Positions 52,719 to 59,049 of a stretch of 59,049 bases of DNA are shown here, one piece after another. The translations under genes and the position numbers were made by a program. Source of the stretch: Streptomyces odonnellii. Its GTDB lineage: Bacteria > Actinomycetota > Actinomycetes > Streptomycetales > Streptomycetaceae. How positions within the stretch are numbered: position 1 is the first letter of the stretch; every line of letters starts with the position of its first letter. The notes under the pieces were generated by a model. That model did no database searches, was not told where the DNA came from, and worked only from the letters and a program-made list of their open reading frames with translations. The stretch lies in the NCBI RefSeq assembly GCF_000981895.1, contig NZ_LATD01000098.1:1-59049 (forward strand). Reading direction: 5' to 3'.

Positions 52719-54531
52719 GTTCCGTCTCGGCGACGGCGTCGATTCCGCCGTCGACTTCCTCCAGCGCCATCTGTCCTGGCTGTTCGACGCCATCGGCTCG
52801 GTCGTCTCCGGCATGTACGACGGCATCGACGCGGTGCTCTCGGCGCCGGAACCGCTGCTCCTCGCGGGCATCCTCGCCGTCCTCGCCTGGTGGCTGCGCA
52901 GCCTCGTCGCGGGCGTTCTCGCCTTCGCCGGCTTCGCACTGATCGACTCGGTCGAGTTGTGGGACGACGCGATGGCGACCCTCTCGCTGGTGCTCGTCGC
53001 CACCATCGTGACCCTGCTCATCGCCGTCCCGCTGGGTGTCTGGGCCGCCCGTTCCAGAGCGGTCAGTTCGGTCACCCGGCCGGTGCTCGACTTCATGCAG
53101 ACCATGCCCGCCATGGTCTATCTGATCCCGGGTGTCTTCTTCTTCGGTGTCGGTGTGGTCCCGGGCATCATCGCGACGATCATCTTCGCGCTGCCGCCCG
53201 GTGTCCGGATGACCGAGCTGGGCATCCGGCAGGTCGACGGCGAACTGGTCGAGGCCGCCGAGGCGTTCGGCACCAGCCCCCGTGACACCCTGCTGCGCGT
53301 CCAGCTTCCGCTGGCACTCCAGACGATCATGGCCGGTATCAACCAGGTCATCATGCTGGGCCTGTCCATGGTGGTCATCGCGGGCATGGTCGGGGGCGGC
53401 GGCCTCGGCGGCGCCGTCTACCGCGCCATCGGCAATGTCGACATCGGCCTCGGCTTCGAGGCGGGCGTCTCCGTGGTCATCCTGGCCATGTATCTGGACC
53501 GGGTCACCGGCGCGCTCAGCCTCCAGGTCTCCCCGCTCGGCCGCCGCGCCGTCGCCAAGGCGAAGGAACTGACCGGCGGGGTGCGGCTCTGGGACCACCG
53601 CCCCCAGCCCGTCGTCGCCCTCGCCGGTGTGGCCGTCCTCGCGCTGGTCGCCGGCGGCATCGGCGTCCTCGGCGGCTCCCCGCAGAGCACCACCGCCCAG
53701 GGCGCCGGGAATGTCGGTAAGGGCCAGAAGATCACCATGGGATACATCCCCTGGGACGAGGGCATCGCCTCCACCTTCCTCTGGAAGGAACTGCTGGAGC
53801 GGCGCGGTTACGAGGTCGACGCCCGGCAGTACGAGGCCGGCTCGCTCTACACCGGCCAGGCGGGCGGCCAGATCGACATCCAGACCGACTCCTGGCTCCC
53901 GGTCACCCACGCCGCCTACTGGGCGAAGTACAGGAACAGCCTGGAGGACATGGGTTCCTGGTACGACCAGACCTCGCTGGAACTCTCCGTACCCGCCTAT
54001 ATGAAGGGCTTTGACTCCCTCGACGACCTCAAGGGCAAGGCCTCCACCTTCAAGGGCCGGATCATCGGCATCGAGCCGAGCGCGGGCGAGATGGGCCTGC
54101 TCAAGGACAAGGTCCTCAAGGAGTACGGCCTGGAGGGCGAGTACACCCTCGTCGACGGCTCCACGCCCGGGATGCTGTCCGAGCTCAAGCGCTCGTACGA
54201 CAAGAAGGAGCCGGTCGTCGTGGTGCTCTGGTCGCCGCACTGGGCGTACAGCACCTATGACCTCACCAAGCTCAAGGACCCCAGGAAGGCCTTCGGCGCG
54301 GAGAGTGACGGAGTCCACACGCTGGCCCGCGAGGGCTTCTCCGCCGACCAGCCGCAGGTCGCCTCCTGGCTGAAGGACTTCAGCATGAGCGAGGAGCAGC
54401 TCACCGGCCTGGAGGCGACGATCCAGTCGGCGGGCAAGGGCAAGGAGCAGGAGGCAGTCCGGACCTGGCTCAAGGACCATCCCGGCCTCGCGGAGCGATG
54501 GACCCCGGTCGACGGCGGCTCTTCGGGGTGA
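52711..54531 (+). CDS. Glycine betaine transporter permease fused to binding protein
   Basis: A 606-residue fusion. The N-terminal half is a ProW/OpuAB permease (about residues 20-290) with hydrophobic helices and the coupling motif EAAEAFGTSPRDTLLRVQLPLALQTIMAGINQVIM near 180-215. A further membrane helix (VVALAGVAVLALVAGGIGVLGG, about 305-327) anchors the extracytoplasmic OpuAC-type domain (about 345-606). That domain opens KITMGYIPWDEGIAS and includes DIQTDSWLPVTHAAYWAKY, EPSAGEMGLLKDKVL and PVVVVLWSPHWAYSTYDLTKL, whose tryptophans suit a betaine cage. OpuA-type fusions of this kind are known. GTG at 52711 overlaps the ATPase stop. The downstream terminator at 54568 closes the operon. Confidence 0.94.
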   Translation: MPRFRLGDGVDSAVDFLQRHLSWLFDAIGSVVSGMYDGIDAVLSAPEPLLLAGILAVLAWWLRSLVAGVLAFAGFALIDSVELWDDAMATLSLVLVATIVTLLIAVPLGVWAARSRAVSSVTRPVLDFMQTMPAMVYLIPGVFFFGVGVVPGIIATIIFALPPGVRMTELGIRQVDGELVEAAEAFGTSPRDTLLRVQLPLALQTIMAGINQVIMLGLSMVVIAGMVGGGGLGGAVYRAIGNVDIGLGFEAGVSVVILAMYLDRVTGALSLQVSPLGRRAVAKAKELTGGVRLWDHRPQPVVALAGVAVLALVAGGIGVLGGSPQSTTAQGAGNVGKGQKITMGYIPWDEGIASTFLWKELLERRGYEVDARQYEAGSLYTGQAGGQIDIQTDSWLPVTHAAYWAKYRNSLEDMGSWYDQTSLELSVPAYMKGFDSLDDLKGKASTFKGRIIGIEPSAGEMGLLKDKVLKEYGLEGEYTLVDGSTPGMLSELKRSYDKKEPVVVVLWSPHWAYSTYDLTKLKDPRKAFGAESDGVHTLAREGFSADQPQVASWLKDFSMSEEQLTGLEATIQSAGKGKEQEAVRTWLKDHPGLAERWTPVDGGSSG

Positions 54532-54567
54532 TAGGCAGAGCCTCGTAGGGCCGCGATTACAGCGAAG

Positions 54568-54595
54568 GGCGGGTCCGCCTGCGGGTGGACCCGCC
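54568..54595 (+). terminator. Terminator after the betaine transporter operon
   Basis: GGCGGGTCCGCC (54568-54579) pairs with GGTGGACCCGCC (54584-54595), 12 bp including one G-U, with a TGCG loop, followed by TCTTCC. It is 36 bases past the stop. Confidence 0.88.
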
Positions 54596-54790
54596 TCTTC
54601 CATGTGCTCGAACAGACATCCGGGCTCTTTGCGAATCACCCGCAAACGCGCATCATTGACCCGGGGGGTCGCCCGCCGCCCCGCCCGTGCGCTCGTACCG
54701 GCCGGGGTTCGGCAGCGGGTGCGGCAGGACAGCTCTTGTACTGGCGTCAACTCTGAGAAGATGACGATCCGGTCGGGAGGGAGCCCAGTC

Positions 54791-55339
54791 ATGGACGACA
54801 AGGAAGCGCTCAGGGTGGGCGCGGCCGTCCGCAGGCGGCGCAGGTCCCTGGGCCTGACCCTGGCGGCGGTCGCCGCGCGCAGCGGGCTGTCCGTGCCCTT
54901 CCTCAGCCAGATCGAGAACGAACGGGCCAGACCGAGCACCCGTTCGCTGGAACGGGTGGCAGACGCCCTGGAAACCACCCCCGCCCGGCTGCACGCCGCC
55001 GCCGACTCAGCGCGCACCGTCGATGTCGTACGGGCCTCCGACGGCGGACCGGGGGTCCGCAGGGTGGTACGGGGCGGGCATCAGCTCAACGCCAAGGAAT
55101 TCACCGGCGAGCAGGACACCGGCCGCGAGTACCAGCACCGCAACGACGAGATCATGTACATCGCGGACGGCGCCGCCGAGGTCGAGGCCGAGGGGCGCGC
55201 GTACCGCCTGGAGCGCGGGGACACGCTCTACCTCTCCGGCGGGGTGAGGCACCGCTGGCGCGCCACCGAGCCCGGCACCCGCATCCTGGTCGTCGCCGTC
55301 GCCGAGCACATCGACGCGACCGTCGACCCCCGGCGCTGA
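54791..55339 (+). CDS. XRE-type HTH regulator with cupin domain
   Basis: A 182-residue transcription factor. The N-terminal XRE helix-turn-helix (about residues 8-66) reads VGAAVRRRRRSLGLTLAAVAARSGLSVPFLSQIENERARPSTRSLERVADALETTPARL. The C-terminal cupin (about 105-178) has HRNDEIMYIADGAAEVEAEGRAYRLERGDTLYLSGGVRHRWRATEPGTRILVVA, with His and Glu candidates for metal or small-ligand binding. This class often regulates small-molecule or amine metabolism and transport. ATG at 54791 with GGGAGGGAG upstream. It follows the betaine transporter on the same strand after a terminator and may regulate it; the link is positional only. Confidence 0.92.
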   Translation: MDDKEALRVGAAVRRRRRSLGLTLAAVAARSGLSVPFLSQIENERARPSTRSLERVADALETTPARLHAAADSARTVDVVRASDGGPGVRRVVRGGHQLNAKEFTGEQDTGREYQHRNDEIMYIADGAAEVEAEGRAYRLERGDTLYLSGGVRHRWRATEPGTRILVVAVAEHIDATVDPRR

Positions 55340-55352
55340 GGGGACCCGCACC

Positions 55353-56117
55353 GTGCCGGGCCCGCGTGTCGTCTCGCTCGTCCCCTCGCTCACCGAGGCG
55401 GTCGCCGCCAGTGCGCCCGGTCTGATCGTGGGCGCCACCGACTGGTGCGTACGGCCCGTCGGCCTCGACACCGCACGGATCGGCGGTACGAAGAACCCCG
55501 ACGTGGCCGCTGTCGCCGAGCTCCGCCCCGATCTGGTGATCGCCAACGAGGAGGAGAACCGCGCCCCCGATCTCGCCGCTCTCCGGGCCGCCGGGCTGAC
55601 CGTGCTGGTCACCGAGGTCAGAACGCTGGAGCAGGCCTTCACCGAGCTGGAACGCGTCCTGGTGGCGGGCTGTGGCCTCGCCGTACCGCGCTGGCTGGAC
55701 GACGCCCGGCGCGCCTGGGAGACGCCTCAGCCGCCCCCGTACGAGCGGCGCACGGCGGTCGTGCCGGTCTGGCGCAGGCCCTGGATGGTCCTCGGCAGGG
55801 ACACCTTCGCCGGGGATCTGCTGGCCCGGCTGGGGGTGGCCAATGTGTACGGAACCCACCCCGAGCGCTATCCGCGGATCCCGCTGGACGAACTGCGGGC
55901 CGCGGGCGCCGATCTCGTGGTCCTGCCCGACGAGCCGTACCGCTTCACCGCCGACGACGGCCCGGAAGCCTTCCCGGGACTGCCCGCCGCCCTGGTCGAC
56001 GGGCGGTACCTCACGTGGTACGGGCCGTCGCTGGTGCGGGCGCCGGAGATGCTGCGGGCAGCGCTCCGGCGAGCAGACCGCGCAGGGTGCACCACGCCGC
56101 CACCGCCCAGGCCGTGA
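55353..56117 (+). CDS. Helical-backbone metal receptor, BtuF-like
   Basis: A 254-residue class-III periplasmic-binding-fold protein of the cobalamin/iron-receptor superfamily: RVVSLVPSLTEAVAASAPGLIVGATDWCVRP near residues 5-35, GGTKNPDVAAVAELRPDLVIANEEENRAPDLAALRAAGLTVLV near 44-86, and DGRYLTWYGPSLVRAPEMLRAAL at the C-terminus. Unlike true BtuF it has no signal peptide or lipobox, so it appears cytoplasmic; streptomycetes commonly have such forms. GTG at 55353, 13 bases after the XRE-cupin stop, suggests co-transcription. Its last 107 bases overlap the end of the convergent TDT transporter gene, and the overlap includes the conserved C-terminal motif. Confidence 0.86.
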   Translation: MPGPRVVSLVPSLTEAVAASAPGLIVGATDWCVRPVGLDTARIGGTKNPDVAAVAELRPDLVIANEEENRAPDLAALRAAGLTVLVTEVRTLEQAFTELERVLVAGCGLAVPRWLDDARRAWETPQPPPYERRTAVVPVWRRPWMVLGRDTFAGDLLARLGVANVYGTHPERYPRIPLDELRAAGADLVVLPDEPYRFTADDGPEAFPGLPAALVDGRYLTWYGPSLVRAPEMLRAALRRADRAGCTTPPPPRP

Positions 56118-57237
56118 CCAGCAGCGCGTACAGCCCCAGCGCGAGCCACTCCAGCGCCACCAGGCCGGTACGGCCCGCCAGTCCCTCCGCGCCCGTGATG
56201 CATGTACCGACCGGGAAGGTGAAGGCCCACCAGGCCATCGTGAACCGCATCCCGCGCCGCCAGGCCTGTACCACCAGGGCCGTCGCCAGCGCCAGCCACA
56301 GCAGCGCGAACCCCATCACCGGTACGCCGTACAGCACCGCGAAACCGCCCAGCGCCCGCGCGTACGGAGCGCTCACCGCGCCGTGCGCCACATCGGCGAG
56401 CCGGCCCGCCGCCGTGGTCGACTGCCCCAGCGGGCCGAGCACCAGGAAGAGCGACGGGGTCAGCGCCAGCGGCAGCGGGCCGTGGTGCACCAGCCGGCCG
56501 AAGATCAGCGGCAGCAGGGTCAGTGACGCGAGCAGACTCAGCCCGAAGAGCCCGTAGCAGCCGAACAGCAGCGCCGCGCGGCCCTGACCGGCGGGCAGAT
56601 ACGGCAGCAGCGAAGGCCCGGACGCCGCCGAGACCATGGGCGGCACCACCGGAAGCAACCAGACGGGTGATATCTCCGCCGGCCCCGGCCGGTGGCGTAC
56701 GACCAGCAGATACAGCATGGCCACGGCGACCAGGAGCCCGAGGAGCGTGCCCGCGCCGAACAGCACCGCGTCCACGAGGACCGCCGCCCGCTGGCCGAGC
56801 ACCTCATGGCCCACCGCCAGCGTGGCGGACCCGACCGCCAGCAGTGCCATCGCCACACAGCCGTAGAACGGAGCCATGGCCGGGTCGTGCAGATGGGCGC
56901 GTGCCTGATCGGAGTGGTACCGCCAGTGGCCCGCCCTGGCGGTCAGCAGGACGGCGAGCGCCACCGCCGACAGCGCCCACACCACGATCGAACCGGCCCG
57001 CAGCCCCGGCAGGTCGAAGGGGATCCCGGCGCCCGCGGTCGCGACGATCGCGGTGCCCATCACCATGGCGTACCAGTTGGGCCCGAGATGCCGGAGCCGG
57101 GGCAGCCGCTTTCCGGGGGGATTTCCGGGCGGCGGCGTTCCGGGATCCCGTGCGCGGTCCGGTGCGTGATCCTGCGCGTGATCCGGTGCGGGACGCGCCG
57201 CCGCGGGCTGTGTACGGGGGCGCGCGAGAGTGGCCAT
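56011..57237 (-). CDS. TDT-family (SLAC1/TehA-type) transporter
   Basis: A 408-residue ten-helix membrane protein of the tellurite-resistance/dicarboxylate transporter family. The N-terminal about 50 residues are Pro/Asp/His-rich and cytoplasmic. The family opening LGPNWYAMVMGTAIVATAGAGIPF follows near residues 51-75. Other signatures are ARAHLHDPAMAPFYGCVAMALLAVG near 112-137, VPPMVSAASGPSLLP near 200, HHGPLPLALTPSLFLVLGPLGQSTTA near 255-280 and MRFTMAWWAFTFPVGTCITG near 330-350. Family members move anions such as sulfite, dicarboxylates or chloride. ATG at 57237 is divergent from a LysR regulator with a 70-base gap, so it is probably the LysR target. Confidence 0.9.
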   Translation of the reverse strand: MATLARPRTQPAAARPAPDHAQDHAPDRARDPGTPPPGNPPGKRLPRLRHLGPNWYAMVMGTAIVATAGAGIPFDLPGLRAGSIVVWALSAVALAVLLTARAGHWRYHSDQARAHLHDPAMAPFYGCVAMALLAVGSATLAVGHEVLGQRAAVLVDAVLFGAGTLLGLLVAVAMLYLLVVRHRPGPAEISPVWLLPVVPPMVSAASGPSLLPYLPAGQGRAALLFGCYGLFGLSLLASLTLLPLIFGRLVHHGPLPLALTPSLFLVLGPLGQSTTAAGRLADVAHGAVSAPYARALGGFAVLYGVPVMGFALLWLALATALVVQAWRRGMRFTMAWWAFTFPVGTCITGAEGLAGRTGLVALEWLALGLYALLVTAWAVAAWCTLRGLLAGALPAASPAPAPATARTT

Positions 57238-57307
57238 GGATCCACCGTCGCGCCGGGGCACCGCCCCCACCAGGCCCCTTGTCCCTATGGGGTCATAACC
57301 TGGACTT
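57238..57307. promoter_or_regulatory. TDT/LysR divergent promoter
   Basis: This 70-base gap must hold both promoters and the LysR site. CCTTGTCCCTATGGGGTCATAACCTGGACTT includes CCCTATGGGG-type and T-N11-A-like symmetry expected of a LysR binding site, but no single clear palindrome stands out. Confidence 0.4.
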
Positions 57308-58249
57308 ATGGCCGATGCCCCGTTCGTCGCGCGCCCCGCCACTCCACTGGCCCACCGGGTGCCCGACCTCGGTGCGCTGGAACTGCTGCTCGCCGTCGCC
57401 CGGCTGGGCAGCCTCGGCCGGGCCGCCCGGGAACTGGGCATCACCCAGCCTGCCGCCAGCAGCCGGATCCGGGCGATGGAGCGGCTGCTGGGGGTGGCCC
57501 TGGTGGATCGCTCACCGCGCGGCTCCCGGCTCACCGACGCCGGAAGCCTGGTCACCGACTGGGCCCGGCGGGTGGTGGAGGCCGCCGAGGCCTTTGACGC
57601 CGGAGCGCAGGCGCTGCGCGGCCGCAGGGACTCACGGCTGCGTGTCGCCGCCAGCATGACCATCGCCGAGTATCTGCTGCCCGGCTGGCTGATAGCGCTG
57701 CACAGGGCCCGGCCGGACACCGCGGTCTCCCTCCAGGCGGGCAACTCCGCGGCGGTCGCCGGGCGGGTGCTGGCCCATCAGGCGGATCTCGGCTTCGTGG
57801 AGGGCAGCGAGGCGCCCGAGGGCCTCGACTCGGCTGTCATCGGCCATGACCGGCTGCTGGTGATCGCCGCCCCCGGCCATCCCTGGGCCCGCCGCCGGGG
57901 ACCGCTCGACGCACGCGAACTGGCCGCGACCCCGCTGATCCTGCGGGAACCGGGCTCCGGCACGCGTCAGGTGCTGGACGCCGGGCTCGCCCCGTACGGC
58001 GGAGTCGCCGAGCCCCTCCTCGAACTCGCCTCCACCACCGCCCTGAAGGCCGCCGCGGTGAGCGGAGCGGGGCCCTGCGTCCTGAGCGAACTCGCCGTCG
58101 GCGAGGAACTGGCGGCCCGCCGGCTGGTCAGGGTGGCGGTGGAGGGCGTACGGCTCCGTCGCGATCTGCGCGCGGTCTGGCCGGCCGGCACCCGGCCCGC
58201 GGGCCCCGCGCGCGACCTGCTCTCCCTGATCCACGGCGCCCTGGACTGA
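57308..58249 (+). CDS. LysR-family transcriptional regulator
   Basis: A 313-residue LTTR. The N-terminal winged helix (about residues 15-75) reads VPDLGALELLLAVARLGSLGRAARELGITQPAASSRIRAMERLLGVALVDRSPRGSRLTDAG. The effector domain (about 100-305) includes RDSRLRVAASMTIAEYLLPGWLIALHRARPDTAVSLQAGNSAAV, ADLGFVEGSEAPEGLDSAVIGHDRLLVIAAPGHPWARR and LILREPGSGTRQVLDAGL. The sequence resembles CysB/CbbR-like LTTRs paired with TDT sulfite or anion exporters; the inducer is unknown. The ATG at 57308 has no strong site (CTGGACTT), so it may be leaderless. Divergent from the TDT gene. Confidence 0.93.
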   Translation: MADAPFVARPATPLAHRVPDLGALELLLAVARLGSLGRAARELGITQPAASSRIRAMERLLGVALVDRSPRGSRLTDAGSLVTDWARRVVEAAEAFDAGAQALRGRRDSRLRVAASMTIAEYLLPGWLIALHRARPDTAVSLQAGNSAAVAGRVLAHQADLGFVEGSEAPEGLDSAVIGHDRLLVIAAPGHPWARRRGPLDARELAATPLILREPGSGTRQVLDAGLAPYGGVAEPLLELASTTALKAAAVSGAGPCVLSELAVGEELAARRLVRVAVEGVRLRRDLRAVWPAGTRPAGPARDLLSLIHGALD

Positions 58250-58273
58250 GAACGGGGTTCTCCGGCCGGGGGC

Positions 58274-58972
58274 TCAGACGCCCGCGGCCCGCGAGGAGGC
58301 GGCTTCGACCAGCGCGCCCACCACCCGGGTGTCCTCGGCCATCTCGGGATGCCACTGCACCCCCAGCACCCAGTGCGCGCCCGGCAGTTCGACGGCCTCG
58401 ACCGTGCCGTCCACCGCGAACGCCGATACGGTGAGCCCCTCCCCGAGCCGGTCCACCGTCTGGTGATGGTGTGTCGGTACGGCGAACTCCTCGGCCACCA
58501 GGGCGCCGTAGCGGGTGCCGGGCACCGGCTTCACCGGATGCTCGCCGAAGGTCCCCCCGACCTGCGAGGTGTGGCCGTCGACATGCTGGAGGAGCGTTCC
58601 GCCCAGCGCCACATTGAGCAACTGCATGCCCCGGCAGATCCCCAGCAGCGGGGTGCCGGACGCCAACGCGGCGTCGATCAGGGCCAGTTCCCAGGCATCC
58701 CGCTCCCGGGCGGGCGGTCCGGTGCGGGGATGCGGCTCGGCTCCGTACCGTACGGGTTCCACATCCGGGCCGCCCGCGATCACCAGCCCGTCCAGCCGGG
58801 CCACCACCGGGGCCGCGGCGGCCGGGTCGTCCGGCGGCAGCATCGCGGCGAGCCCGCCGGCGCGCTGGACGATCCGGGGATAGCCGGCGGGCAGCAGAGC
58901 CGCGGGCAGCTCCCAGACGCCCCACGCGGCGGACTCCTCCAGATAGGTGCTGATCCCGATGAGCGGCTTCAT
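58274..58972 (-). CDS. Class-I glutamine amidotransferase-like hydrolase (PuuD type)
   Basis: A 232-residue gamma-glutamyl-gamma-aminobutyrate hydrolase-family protein. It starts MKPLIGISTYLEESAAWGVWELPAALLPAGYPRIVQRAGG and has GLVIAGGPDVEPVRYG near residues 63-78. The nucleophile Cys lies in PLLGICRGMQLLNVALGGTLLQH near 109-131, and the catalytic His-Glu in VLGVQWHPEMAED near 205-217; HHHQTVDRLGEGLTV near 167-181 is a conserved region. In the Puu pathway such enzymes release GABA or related amines from gamma-glutamyl conjugates. No glutamyl-polyamine synthetase gene is visible before the window ends, so the substrate is open. It is convergent with the LysR gene. Confidence 0.9.
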   Translation of the reverse strand: MKPLIGISTYLEESAAWGVWELPAALLPAGYPRIVQRAGGLAAMLPPDDPAAAAPVVARLDGLVIAGGPDVEPVRYGAEPHPRTGPPARERDAWELALIDAALASGTPLLGICRGMQLLNVALGGTLLQHVDGHTSQVGGTFGEHPVKPVPGTRYGALVAEEFAVPTHHHQTVDRLGEGLTVSAFAVDGTVEAVELPGAHWVLGVQWHPEMAEDTRVVGALVEAASSRAAGV

Positions 58973-59049
58973 GCGTCGTGGTCCTTCGTGCGCGGAGACG
59001 GGGCGTGTGGAGATGGCGTGCGTGGGGATGGGGGCGGGGCGTGCGTGGG
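58973..59049 (-). other. Window edge upstream of the PuuD-like gene
   Basis: No gene is visible. The stretch holds the start region of the PuuD-like gene (GAAGGACCACGACGC on its coding strand) and G-rich short repeats of GTGCGTGGGG type. Confidence 0.5.

Overview
The window is about 59 kb of very GC-rich actinobacterial chromosome, most likely from a Streptomyces or a close relative. The grounds are strong G/C bias at third codon positions, frequent GTG starts, a complete Pup-proteasome locus, mycothiol ligase, a DmdR/IdeR-type iron box, and a gene order that (from memory, not searched) matches the S. coelicolor SCO1664 to SCO1620 stretch read backwards. There is no rRNA, tRNA, CRISPR array, phage or complete insertion sequence that I can see.

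Layout. (1) 165-3809: a tight cassette of histidine phosphatase, DUF3090 protein, PI3/4-kinase-like SCO1664-family protein and the mycothiol ligase MshC. (2) 4085-5137: a PAC2-family protein on the minus strand. (3) 5389-11942: an accessory-looking sugar-acid cassette with L-fuconate dehydratase, an SDR dehydrogenase, a three-part sugar ABC importer and a convergent FCD/GntR regulator. A 15-bp palindrome sits just upstream of the regulator, and a 12/15 copy lies before the first catabolic gene. (4) 12163-18315: glycerol kinase (without its usual partners), methionine synthase MetH with a possibly structured leader, and a HAD hydrolase. (5) 18824-23745: an orphan peptide-type binding lipoprotein, an orphan NarL/LuxR response regulator, a RecB-like nuclease and a site-2 protease with CBS-like tail. 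A MITE-like inverted-repeat element lies between the last two.

(6) 24002-39670: the protein-degradation block, with TrmI, a secreted protein, a ferredoxin, ARC/Mpa, Dop, Pup, PrcB, PrcA, then an inserted LacI regulator/MFS pair, PafA, two FKBP isomerases, PafB and PafC. Pup is deamidated by Dop, ligated to substrates by PafA, and substrates are unfolded by ARC into the PrcAB core; PafBC is a DNA-damage-linked transcription activator. (7) 39729-44790: two small proteins, TatA, TatC and a HelY-type helicase. (8) 44883-50253: a NicO-family metal exporter with partner protein, a purple-acid-type phosphatase, a Septum_form-like secreted protein, and an iron-regulated siderophore-interacting protein. 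(9) 50395-59049: a 5'-3' exonuclease, a glycine-betaine ABC system with fused permease-binding protein, an XRE-cupin regulator, a metal/cobalamin receptor, a TDT transporter with a divergent LysR regulator, and a class-I glutamine amidotransferase-like hydrolase.

Most of the window is conserved core chromosome. The most promising undescribed biology is the conserved phosphatase/kinase-like/DUF3090 cassette beside mshC, which could hold the unassigned phosphatase step of mycothiol synthesis. Next come the L-fuconate regulon, the duplicated ACCCACCCAGG site between arc and the ferredoxin gene, and the alternative hairpins in the metH leader. All family calls are from reading the sequence; no database search was run.
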